Assembly: GCF_026151205.1 (NCBI RefSeq)
Contig: NC_087083.1
Coordinates: 1,426,001-1,490,000, forward strand
DNA: 64,000 nucleotides
Direction of reading: 5' to 3'
From: Bolinopsis microptera
Taxonomy: Eukaryota > Ctenophora > Tentaculata > Lobata > Bolinopsidae
The notes beneath the pieces are model-generated. The model ran no database searches. It saw only the letters and a program-made list of their open reading frames with translations, and was not told where the DNA came from. Made by a program: the position numbers and the translations under genes. Shown here in pieces: positions 1 to 11,372 of the stretch (position 1 is its first letter; each line of letters starts with the position of its first letter).

Positions 1-2131
1 CTCTCCTCTTGTCTGTGATCTTTAGTATAAGTCTCAATCCCATCAAAAATCACAGTATAACTTCCGATTTTTAGGGATAAAGCTTCAATACTCCATTGCT
101 ACCGTCACCATAATTTGTCCCCACCCTTAAATTGAGCTTTTAGTGTGGTGAATTAGCCACCTCCATCAATGACTAAGTGGATCGTGAAGCTGCAAAATTT
201 AAAAAGAGTAGATTGGTTTATACCAAGAGCATCCTTATTTAGATTTCCTCCATCATCGTGATATAGATCAAATAAGCTCATCGGTCACCACAGTAACTCG
301 TATGGTAATTGCAAATCCTCTATTGAAGTCTCTCTACAGCAACCAAGACTAACGGTTAAAACACTTCAACGGATCGACGATGCAAAGCTTTATTATTCCC
401 TTTAACCTCTTTCTAGTTGTGTCAAGTCTTGTACTTTACCGTTAGACCTTATCTTATCGATGAATGTCAACTCCAACTAGCTCACGTTGAAGGACAGCCC
501 CAACGCCAAACATTCCTCGGGATTCACCTCATCGTTCGCCGAGGCTGTGATATAAGACCATCGAAACAGATATTAACTTAGATCCTTTCTATCTTCGATT
601 CTGTAAAGTCGACAGTAACTTTAAACCAAGTTATAAATTTTATCCAAATACATCACAGTTTTCTTGATAGATGACTTGTAAGATCTCATGGATGCCCAGC
701 ATTATTGGTACACCTCGCATCGATGAATTAGCTAAATGTAATCTCCAAAAACTGATATTCAAGCCATCTGATTCCGGTGCCACCCATAACTGTGACGGAC
801 CTCACGATTACGCATCCTTCCACTTGTTAAAATGCCACCACTATATTAGCCGCCCTCATAAGACTCTGCTCTATGGGAGAGGACAGTCCACACTCCGGCC
901 CACTCGTGACGTTTAACAAACCGTTGTGAAGCCCAGTTACATTATAGGTCTTATAAAGCGCCCCATACTAACTAAAAAGTAGCATCCTGCCACCAAATAC
1001 AGTCTAAAGCTTTGCATACTTCCCCTCCCCCAGCTGGCTGCAGAAGTAGCAGCATCAAAGCTACTGCTGATAAATAGCATATTGTAGTCGTGCAAAGTCA
1101 ACCTCACTGCTCTATGAAGGTCCATTTACCTAGTGTAATCATGTTGAGTGGTAATAATACCCATAGAGCTGCTGTACTACTGGTTTTGAAACAGTACTTT
1201 AGAAGCAGAGTTATTTTCTCTGATAGATCCTGAATAGATATCTTAAAGTTATCGACCTATATTTTCGTTCAACGTACATTTTGATGTAACCTACCAAGTC
1301 TATAGTACATCGTCGTAAACTTCTTCCTCTATAATGAAACACCAAAGACCGGCGTCGATCAGAAAGTGGCTCTCAACCTTTATTAGTAAGATCCTCCATC
1401 CGATAACTGGCGTGACAGTCTCCAGGATAACACTTAGTTTGAATGAGTCCACTAAACCCGATCCTGCCATTAAAATAGCCTAAGCAGCCAAGAAAAACTC
1501 GTGAATTGGAAAAGCCCTCAACCCTGACCACATAGCATCCCAGTTTCCATACTATTTCGGGTGGCCTTAAACCATAATGGCAAATCGAATGTGATTATCA
1601 TCGCTCACTGTAGGAATAACTTTTTAAAGACATTCAAACCAGAGTAGCATGTACGTCGAATAGCTGTCGTGGTTGGTGCAAAAATCGTTTGCTTGTTAGT
1701 TAACCTAGATATTGTAATTGATTTTATTTCCCGAGTAAGATTTGAAAAGCGTTACAAAATAATTTGTGTATTTTTTTCTGTAATATCAATAAATTGAGCA
1801 AAATTATGAGAAAAATTCCATTTATTTCGAAAAATAAAGCCCCAAATGTTCTGAAGCTATCATTTCCCCTGGACCATAATGGTGGCCATTTGCGGTCATT
1901 TATGCACGCCCCATGGAGAGCTCAAAACAACGGAGTCCGAATAACCATATTAGGGTGGGTCGTATGGTTTTTCTCCTGGATAAAATTGAACTATTAACAA
2001 TTTTTGCCCAAAAGTTTTCAGTCTGTACGTTTTTATTGTGTTCCTGGACTATGGACAACACATTCCAGTAGACAAACCTTGTGTACGAAGTTGTTCACAG
2101 CAAAATCGACTCTGCCCTCACTAAAGAATGT
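1..2131 (-). mobile_element. TIR transposon copy 1, truncated by window start
   Basis: This matches 49,320-51,405 at nucleotide level with many small indels, for example the shared run around 55-80 (phrase tttttagggataa) and the end at 1,770-2,131 that matches the right terminal inverted repeat of the clean copy. Coding remnants are on the minus strand and are shredded by indels, so no usable reading frame remains. The terminal repeat occupies about 1,735-2,131 and ends in a degraded form of the TAGTTAGGGC terminus. It is the mirror image of copy 2 (11,373-14,906). Whether the frameshifts are biological decay or sequencing error cannot be told from one sequence; their indel-rich pattern favours error. 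Confidence 0.8.
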
Positions 2132-4877
2132 ATTCCGAATGAAATCGCAAATTTGTAAAGAATTACTACGTTAAAACACGACATCTTGTCCGGACAGCGA
2201 CTATTGTTCCGACTCAGTTATCAAAAAAAGACAATTAAATGTCCGAATTGTGATATAAATTCAATACGACACCTTTCCAATTAAGAGACATGAATCAGAC
2301 TGTTACTAAGCTACTTTGTATACGAACAATTTTCAATTGAATATGAACTGAGCTGAACTCACATAGATTATTTCAATTGGATGTCGATATATTGGAACGA
2401 ATGTTATAATATAAATCAGTTCAGGACATGGTCAATCGACCTTGCTTGCGTCCGAGGGGTAATACTGAGATTGGTTGCGTTTTTGATTGCGATAACTGAT
2501 TCCATTACCGGCTCTCTATATGCACTGTAGGCTGTGATGTGATCGACAGCCTGTTACAGCTTGTTAGTGTAACGGCGAGCACGATCCTGTCCTCAAATAT
2601 CAATCACGTATCGATGGATCGGGATCTCATGATCAAGATCAGTATTATGACAGTGGGAGCCACTGGTATACTTGGTCCGAAAACTGATCCGGCCCACAAC
2701 GAGGGTCAGATCACCAATCACTAATAAGTGACGTTAATTAGTGATGTGAATTCACTGATTCATGTGAATGAATATAATGACACATAAAAGGGCTAGATCT
2801 GGGTAGGAGTTCACATAGTAAATTCTGTAAATCTAGCTGTACAATAAGAAGTAAACAGATCTGACGCTCGACTCGTAGGACCACAATAAGGCACGGTAGC
2901 TCTGCTTAGAAGGGGGTTCTCGTATCAAGGGAGTGAGACGTACTTGCCAAAGGCAGGAAGGGAGTGAAGCCGATCAAGTGTTCTAGTATATAACTGGATG
3001 ATAGAAGGTCGCCTTCTATCACAGACCATGCCCTACCTTCTTCCAAGTTTCCTAATTGGTTTCAAGGATCACGGATGTCAACAAGTCTGAGATTCAGAAC
3101 AGAAAAACTACACCTTGAAGCAATATCCCCTGAATACAAGCGACCACTCCTCTGCTGCGGTGCCAGAAGAACAAAACTCTAAATGATCCCTTCCACTGTT
3201 ACTCGCTCTCACAGACAAAACACTCTATTCCCATTGATGTAAACCCGATTCGCTACCACCACTGAGACACGAACTCCCTAACAAACGCACAAGAGGGAAG
3301 GCTGCAGAACAACCCCTGTCCGGCGACTCAGACACCGAAATCATAATGCCTTGTGATGCTACACATGAAGTAAACCAACGCACCTAGTCGAAGACTGACT
3401 CTTGAATTCCGTTCTTCCATCCAGCTGCATCATCTACAGAAGAGACAACAATTTATCCTCTTTGATGGGAAGACTGACAGTAGATGAAGAAGATATTTGC
3501 CCCAAAAGTTACACCATACATACCAGAGGATGAATTTGTGTTTCTGAATCAATTCGCCCAGTATTATTCAGGATCCAGAGCTCCCTCTGTGAGTAGTTTT
3601 TTATAAAGAGTGTTTCAAAGAAGTTTCAAACCCGCTGGAATCGCCCAAATCCCTCTGTTGCAAGAATATTTTCGTGCTATTAAGAACAAGCAGTTGTTAC
3701 AGAGTTATTCATTGGATTCGGCTTGCTGTTTGAAAAAGAATCCATCCAAAAAAGAGGAATTCCCACAGTAATCCCTGTACAACCATCTTCTACACGGCAT
3801 ACCCAACAAAGATTGAGTAATTGTTCGGCGTTGCGAATCCTTTAGTAATTATATTGAGTAATTTGTGTATTCTGAAGTATTATATCATGAAATCGATTTA
3901 ACGATTTAAAACATGTTATAACCAACCAATACATTGCTCAATTTGAGAAACATGTTCACATTCTTAATTTTATAGCTTCCTTCTATGTACAGAGTTGTCA
4001 TATGAAACTCTACCCCAGATCTAGCCCATTTCCGCTCAATTATATTCAATCCATGGATCAAATCACAAATTATTACGAGACAAGCGTCAAGCTTGCATGT
4101 AACTTACTAGGAATGACGTATATGGTAGTCCATACACTTCTGACCCAAGTCTGGCAAGCCGTTGTGAGCAACGTCACGAGATGTACCCGAGAGCTTGTGA
4201 AATACGAATGTGAAACCGTAAATTACAATTGTGATCCGAAAGTCGGACAGATGACGCCAAAAATTAACTTCTGTCGAAACCGAGCTAATTCGCCTGGATT
4301 TCGGGGATAGATCACTTAGCTACTAATGCATGGTCAAGAAAAAACCATTATCCGTTAATACAGTGTACGAGATTACCATATAACAGTTACTATAACTGAA
4401 AAAAAATACGACATCGAACGTATTTCTACAATGCTCACGGGTAATGTGGGGGGGGGCTGCTAGGTGATCGAAGAAGTTAAAATAAGGAACAAAAACCAGA
4501 TGTTACTGCAAAAGGTGAGGTTTAAACTTATAGCTGTAATTAACTGGTAATAGTAATACAGGAATCACAATATCTCTTACTGTTTTGACATGTCCGTGTC
4601 CTTATTTAGTTAAATCCTCCATAATCTGGTTTGGTACAATGGTCCCTTATCATAATGAGATTAACCATTTTCAAAAGTTGCTCAATCGTTATGTGCGAGT
4701 TGAATAAAATCAATTTTCAATGAATCACTTTCGATTATCCAGTTTTATCCATTAAGTACGACATGTAAGTTGACAATTAAATACTCCGACTTATAGCTCG
4801 ATAAGTCGAGACCTTCCCAGACGTTATTCTTCTCGCATTCAGAAGCTCAAACCAACCACCCCCCACGATGTTCGGGA
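2132..4877. other. Left palindrome arm, no recognisable gene
   Basis: Mirror of 8,676-11,372. Some stretches look formerly coding (about 3,440-3,800, mirrored at 9,720-10,110), with no consistent frame in either arm because of indels. A repeated pair around 2,980-3,030 (mirror 10,460-10,490) forms a small hairpin around the phrase agaaggtcgccttct. I recognise no protein here. Confidence 0.6.
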
Positions 4878-5520
4878 GCAGTATTAATAGCCCGAGCCCT
4901 GTCCGCGACGAACTGTCCACGAAACTGTCCACTCACAACTGTCCACTGAACACCTGTCTACACTTCATGTATAACTGCAAATAACATATCCCCTGCATCA
5001 AGCAACGGAGTTTGAGAAAAGTTATGATTTGTTACCAGATCATATACCGCAAATGTTATGAAAATTTGTGCGGTATGTATGGTATCTAGATGCAATTAGT
5101 TAACGACTAGCTATAATCAAACTATTGATTACGATTCAAATGTGGTCCGTGGAAATAAAATGATTACAATAATATGATTATACGTAGTCTAATTCCTTGA
5201 CATGGTACTCCTTCTGTACTAATGGACGAAATTAATTGAGACCCACGCCTCCTTCGAGAATGCTCGAGACTTCCTATTCCAGAAAAACCTCCAAAAGAGC
5301 ACCAAGTCCTGTCTCCTGGTGTAACGCATCTATTCCCGGTTCCTGCTCGTAAGGTTGCTTAATCGTTTCATAAGCCTTGACACCACCGGCTGATGAAAAA
5401 CCGTGCGATATGTGAACCTGCTTGATTCATGATACAGTTATTATGTCAGTAATAAGATCTGGTATACAGTTTGTTCGTGGACAGTTGTCCGCGACAAGGG
5501 GTCGGCTATCTAGATACTGC
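4878..5520. mobile_element. Short non-autonomous TIR element A (left arm)
   Basis: The left end reads gcagtattaatagcccgagc, then a segment rich in GTCCGCGAC and CTGTCCAC. The right end, read as its reverse complement, starts GCAGTATCTAGATAGCCGAC and has the same GTCCGCG/CTGTCCACGA motifs. That gives terminal inverted repeats of about 70 bp around roughly 500 bp with no coding capacity. The CTGTCCACG motif is repeated several times inside the left end. The size and structure suggest a MITE-like element; the superfamily is not identifiable. Confidence 0.6.
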
Positions 5521-5565
5521 ACATGTTTCATACTTAATTAATTTCACTTCAAAGTTCCAAAAGAA

Positions 5566-6285
5566 GTTGTCTTGCTATTTTCCGATTATTTGCAGCAAAA
5601 TAAAAACAAATATAACAGCAGGTCTCAATTTTACCGTTTGATTTACTTTCCTATACAGCAGCAACTTAACAAGGATCTGAGAATAATCCGTAGAAACGTC
5701 TTCCGCCCCAGGTAATAAGTACATAAATTTCGACTCCGGCGAGACGTACAAATAGTTTTTACCTAAAACTCACAACCTGAATTCTGTAGACTTTTAAAAC
5801 TAGCTCTACCCCCTTAATGTGATGATGCTGAACCATTTATTATCCCAAGATTAGCCCTTAGCTCCCCATAAGAACTGATATATCTTGTAATAATACATAA
5901 ATTTTGCTCGCGAGAGGTAAAAATAGGTTGGACCTAAATACCCAACAACCTGAAGTCTGTAGACCTTTAAAACTATCTCTAACCCGACTAAAATTGATGA
6001 TTCTGATCATTTTCAATACCCAAATTGATATCCTATCCTCAATCAAAGTGGAGAAATGTGGGTTAGAAATCACGAAAGCGTCAAAAGGCGTGGTCAATTT
6101 GGAGCAAACTGCCCCATAATTCAAAAAGCTACAAAGCCAAATTTTCTCGGGCGGAAGTACGGTGTACTACCGGAATGATTCTCCGAACATAGTCTAGTGC
6201 CTATGCAGTAAGAAAAATTATAGTTAAATGTGACCTGCTGTGACTATTTTAACTGCAACTAATTGGAAAATACTAGTCGTGGCTC
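5566..6285. mobile_element. TIR element B with internal tandem duplication (left arm)
   Basis: The left end (5,566-5,745) and the reverse complement of the right end (6,155-6,285) share TATTTTCC, ATTnnTTGCAG and ACAGCAGGTC, then the phrase CTTCCGCCC, so inverted repeats of roughly 130-170 bp. Inside are two direct copies of a unit of about 180-200 bp (around 5,700-5,840 and 5,885-6,060), both containing acctgaa-tctgtaga-cttt-aaaact. No protein is recognisable. Confidence 0.5.
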
Positions 6286-7284
6286 GATTAGTAGCCACGT
6301 TTGTGGCTACTACCTGATTAGCATCCGGTTAGTAGCCGTCTAGTGACCACTGTTTCAAGTTGCCGGCAAGTATCCTTCAAGGAAGCCGTTTTGGACCCTC
6401 GAGAAGTATGGTTCTCGCATTAGAGACAAGCTAATAGCCGGCTAGTACCGCCTAGAAGCCACTTTTATGGTCAACTAGCCAGCGGCTAACCTGTTAGAAA
6501 TCGTGCTCGGTGACCATACTTATTAATGCCGGTTGGTAGCTGGTTTCATGTAAAAAATCTTTTAAGTGCCCGTACAGTGCCAAATAGACATGATAGAGGC
6601 CGTATAGAGGCGTATAAATAGTGGACCGCATAGTATAGGGCCAAACCTAAATCGCCCATTTTCCCATAAGGGAGCATATCTACTTAACTTGGGTTACTTG
6701 GGTTCTTCCATTAGAACCACTATCGTCAACAGAACGCGGCGACCACCCTTGGCCGCGAAGTTGCATGTCTTTTTTCTGTCGTCTGCGCAGTACCATCAAT
6801 AACTAATTCAATTCCCGTTCTCTGGCAACAACATCGGCGACACGGTGGTCAGCCATCTGATGACCCGATATAGGATCTATGAAGCAACCCAAGAACCAAT
6901 TTAAGAAGATATGCTCCCATATGGGGAAATGGCTATTAGGTTTGCCCAATACATGCGCCCACTATAATACGTGCCTCTATACGGTACTCTATAGTCAATC
7001 TGGCCACAGTACGGCACTTAAAAGATATTTTACAATGAAACCAGCTACCACCGCACTTAATAAGTGGTCACTAAGCCGATTACTCACAGGCTACTAGCCG
7101 CTAGTAACCATAACGTGATACAAGGTCGGTCACTAGCCGGCTAATACTTGTCTCTAAGCAGACCTACTATTCTCGAGGTCCCAAACCGTCATTCTAGCAG
7201 CACTAGCCGGCACTTGAAAAGTTCACTAGACGCTACTAACCGGCAGCAAATCGGCTAGTAGCCAACAAAGGTGGCTACTAATCG
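6286..7284. repeat. Palindrome core with TAGTAGCC repeats
   Basis: Both sides of the centre hold many direct and inverted copies of a TAGTAGCC / GGCTACTA motif (6,280-6,500 and 7,070-7,290). The arms pair inward to about 6,750 and 6,836, leaving a short unpaired spacer that contains the local palindrome CTGCGCAG at about 6,783. The dense self-complementary motifs could themselves be a foldback element. Confidence 0.55.
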
Positions 7285-8005
7285 GCCACTACACTATTTC
7301 CATTAGTTGCAGTCAATAGTCTACAGCAGGTGTCACAATTTACCTTAATTCTTTCTTACAGCAGCCAACTAGACAAGTTCTGATAAATTCCGGTGACCCT
7401 CTTTCCGCCCCGAGGAAACAAATATTTGGCTTTGGTAAGACTTTCTGAATATGGGCAGTCTTGCTCAAATTGACCACGCCCTTTGTGACGCATTCGTGAT
7501 TTCTAACCCACATATCTCCACTTTGTTATTGGAGAAAGGATATCAAACCTAGGTATGAAAATGACAAATCATCACCATGATTGGGTGAAGCATAGTTTTA
7601 AAGTCACAGACTTCAGGTTTTTCGAGTAATTAGGTCCAAAACCTATTTTTAACGCTCTCGCGACCAAACTCTGTACTATTTATTACAAGATAATCTCAGC
7701 TTCTGTGGTAGCCTAAGGCTCATCTTTGGCAAAAAATTGTCCAAGCAACATCACATTAGAGTGGGGTAAGCAAAGTTTTAAAGTTACAGAGCTTCAGTTG
7801 TTTGATATTCTTAGTCAAAACCTGTTGTACGCTCTCGCGAGTCGAAATATATGTACTTATAACCTCGGGCGGAAGACGATTACTACCGGAAATAATCACA
7901 GATCCTTGTAAGTTGCCTGCTGTAAGAAGAATCAAAGTTAAATTGCGACTGCTGTACTATTTGGCTGCAACTAATCGGAAAAAGCAAGACTCAACTTGTG
8001 CGAAC
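7285..8005. mobile_element. TIR element B (right arm mirror)
   Basis: Reverse-complement counterpart of 5,566-6,285. The same internal duplicated unit appears at about 7,560-7,690 and 7,730-7,890. The two copies differ mainly by small indels. Confidence 0.5.
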
Positions 8006-8034
8006 ATTGAAATTAATTAAGTATAAACAATGTG

Positions 8035-8675
8035 GCAGTATCATATTAAGCCCGACCCTGTCCGCGGACAACTGTCCACGAAACAACATTATACAATCAT
8101 ATATACGCTAATAACAGTATCCCCTTGAATCCAGCAGGGTTCACATCATCTCACGCGAATTCAAAAAAGTCGGTGGGTTCAAGCTTGTTGAAACGATTAA
8201 TCAACCTACGAGCAGGGAACCAGGACATAGATGCGTTACACCCACACAACATGGAGCTCTTTAGAGGTTTTTCTGGATAGGAAGTCTCGAGCTTCACTAA
8301 GGAGGCCGTGTGTCCATTAAACTTTCGTCATTAGACAGAAATAACCATGTCAGGAATTATACTGACCTACAATCAATATTATTCGTAACTCATTTATAAC
8401 CAAGGGACCACATTTGAATCTAATCAAGTATTGATTATGCATCGAACTAATTGCCATCCAAGATACCATTCATACCATCATTTCATAACCTTAGGCGGTC
8501 ATATTTATCTGGAAACCAATCACTATTCCCAGAAACAACACCTTTGCTTGTTCAGGGTATAACTGTTATTATGCATTTTATAACATGATCGGTAACAGGT
8601 GTTCGTGGACAGTTGTTCGTGGACATTGGTCCGTGGACCGTAGTCCGCGACAGGGTCGGGCAATCTAGATACTGC
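8035..8675. mobile_element. Short TIR element A (right arm mirror)
   Basis: Reverse-complement counterpart of 4,878-5,520. It starts with a degraded GCAGTATC, followed by CCCGACCCTGTCCGCGGAC, and ends with GGGTCGGGCAATCTAGATAC-TGC. The termini are better preserved than in the left arm, which helps define the inverted repeat. Confidence 0.6.
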
Positions 8676-11372
8676 CGACATGTGGGTGGACTGGTTTTTA
8701 GCATCTAATGCGAGAAACGTTCCTGGGATTTTGATATTCCCCTTCGACTTATCGAGCTAAAGCCGAGTATTTACTTGTCAAACTTACATGTCGTACTTAC
8801 TGGTAAAACTGGAAAATGAAATTATCATCATGGAAAATTGATTTATTCAACTCGCACCAACGTATTGAGCAACTTTTTTTGACATGGGTTAGAATCACTA
8901 TTGATAAGGGACCAATGAACCAAACCAGATAGAATTATTTAAACTAACTAAGGAAACGGCATTTCAAAAAGTAAAAAGCTATTTTTTATTCCAGTATTAC
9001 TATTACCGAAGTAATAACAGCTATAAGTAACTCAACCTTGCACGTAACAGCTCGATTTTTGTTCCCGTATTTAACTTCTTCGTCTCCAGCAACCCCCCCC
9101 CCCATTCCCGGGAGCTTGTGAAATACGAATAGGATTCCGTATATTTTTTCATAAAGTAACCTTATATGGTAATAGTCACTGTATTAGCAGGATTAATTCT
9201 TTTCTTTCATGCATAATTTAGTAGCTAATGATCCTATCCGACAGCCGAATTAGCGGTTTTCGACAGAAGTAATTTTTTGGCGACATCTGTCCGGACTTCG
9301 GATCACAATTGTAATTTCGGTCACATTCGTATTTCCACAAGTCTCACGGTAATCTCGTGACGTTGCACCCACGCTGCCAGACCTTGGGTTTCAGAAGGAT
9401 AAACTGACTACCATATACGTCATCAAGTATAACCTGCAACTTAACTTTGTCTCGTATCTATATTGAATTGATCAAGGATTGAATATATTGAGCTGTAATG
9501 GGCCTAGATTGGGGAGATTACAATATGACAACTCTACATAGAAGCATAAATTAAGAGTGAACATGTTTTGAAATTGAGACAATATTGGTAGGTTATAAAA
9601 TGTTAATAAAATGTTTAAATCGATTAATCGATATAATACCTTCAATACAACAAATTACTCAATATAATACTAAAGTATTTTCGCAACAGCGAAACAATTA
9701 CTCAATCTTTGTTGGTATGCCGTGTAGAAGAAAGGTTTACAGAGACTGCTGGAAATCCTCTTCTTTTTGGAAGATCTTTCAACAGCAAGCCGATCCAGAT
9801 GAAAATCTGTAACAACCTTTGTTCCTTAATAGCAGAAAATAATCTTGAACAGAGGGCTTTGGCGATTCTTCGTAATGAACCTCTTTGAAACCTCTTTAAA
9901 AACCTCTCCGAGGGAGCTCTGGATCCGAAAAATACTGGCGAAATGATTCCAGAACACCCACATATCCTCGGTGATATGTTATGGTGTACTTTGGGGAAAT
10001 ATCTACTCTCATCTCATGTCATTCTTCCCATACAAAAGAGATAAATTGTTTCGTCTCTTCTTGTAGATGTGCAGCTGGGAGGAAGAAGAATTCAAGAGAA
10101 GTCTTCGACTAGATAGCGTCTGGTTACTTCTGATGAAGGCACAGGAAGGACATCAGATATCAGTTCTGATACGCCGAACAGGATGTTGTTCTGCAGCCTT
10201 CCTCATGACGTTGTAAGGAGTTCGATTCCTCAGTGGGGTAGCCGAATCTGGTTTACGTCCCAATGGAAATAGTTGGTGGTCTGTGAGAGCGTGAGGTAAC
10301 AGTGGGCAGACATTAAGAGTTTGTTCTCCTGGCAACGACCAGCAGAGAAGAAGACGCTGTCATCAATTTCTTCCTGGTGTATGATATATCTGTCAGAATC
10401 AAGCACTTGTATGACATCCTGATGATCCTCTGAAACATTTAGACCTTAGAAAGGAGGCATGACTGTTGATAGAAGCGACCTTCTATCTTACCAGTATAAA
10501 TACCTAAAACACTTGATCGCTCCACTCCCCTTACATGCCTTTGGCAAGTACTCTCACATCCCTTAACGAAACCCCCCTTAAGCAAGAGCTCCCCGTCCCT
10601 ATTTGTCTTCGATGTCGAGCAGTCAATCATTTTACTTCTTAATGTACAGCTATGATTTAACATGAATTTACATGTGAACTCTACCCCAATCTAGCCCCAT
10701 TTATGTGTCACTTAAAGATTCAATCCATGAATCAGGAATCACATCACTAATTATAAAGTCCCTAATTATTGAGGTTGATCTGACCCCTCTTGGGGGCCGT
10801 ATCATTTTCGAACCAAGGTCTCCCATGGCTCCACTGTCCTAATCCTGATTTGATCCATTGAGATCCGATCCATCGATACGTGTTGACAATTTTGAGGACA
10901 TGGGAAGAAAAGGAGATCGTGCTAGCCGTACACTAACAAGCGTAACAGGGCTGTCGATCACATCACAGCCTACAGTTGCAAATAAAGAGAGCGGTATGGG
11001 GAAACAAGTTATCGCAATCCAAAACCGCAACCAACTCATTTTTTACCCTCGACGCAAGCAATGCTCGAAGGACCAAAACCAGAAACTGATTTATATAATA
11101 ACATTCGTCCAATATATCGACTCAAATGAAAATAAACTATTGTCGATTCACTCAGATCATATATCAAATTGGAAATTGTTACGTAAACAAAGTAGACTAG
11201 TAACATTTCAGAACATGTCCTCTAATTGGAAAGTTGTCGTATGAAATTTTAACACAATTCGTGACAAAGTCTTTTTCAGATAACTTAGTCGGACAATAGT
11301 CGCTGTCGACCGATGTCTTGTTACCGTAACTAATTCTTTCCAAATATGCGATTTCATTGGAATACATTTTTA
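8676..11372. other. Right palindrome arm, no recognisable gene
   Basis: Mirror of 2,132-4,877. A poly-C run of about 10 (9,090-9,103) pairs with the poly-G run at 4,448-4,456. The open stretch at 9,717-9,812 and the one at 10,858-11,244 are short and not supported in the opposite arm. Confidence 0.6.

Noticed and set aside
6740-6840. Possible sequencing-adapter sequence at the palindrome centre
   Set aside because: The spacer holds only a short ctctggcaacaacatcgg stretch that loosely resembles the AACAAC-rich part of a hairpin adapter. Too short and imperfect to claim.
10858-11244. 128-codon open frame on the plus strand in the right arm
   Set aside because: It lies in indel-rich palindrome sequence. 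The mirror arm at 2,340-2,725 does not maintain the frame, and no domain is visible.
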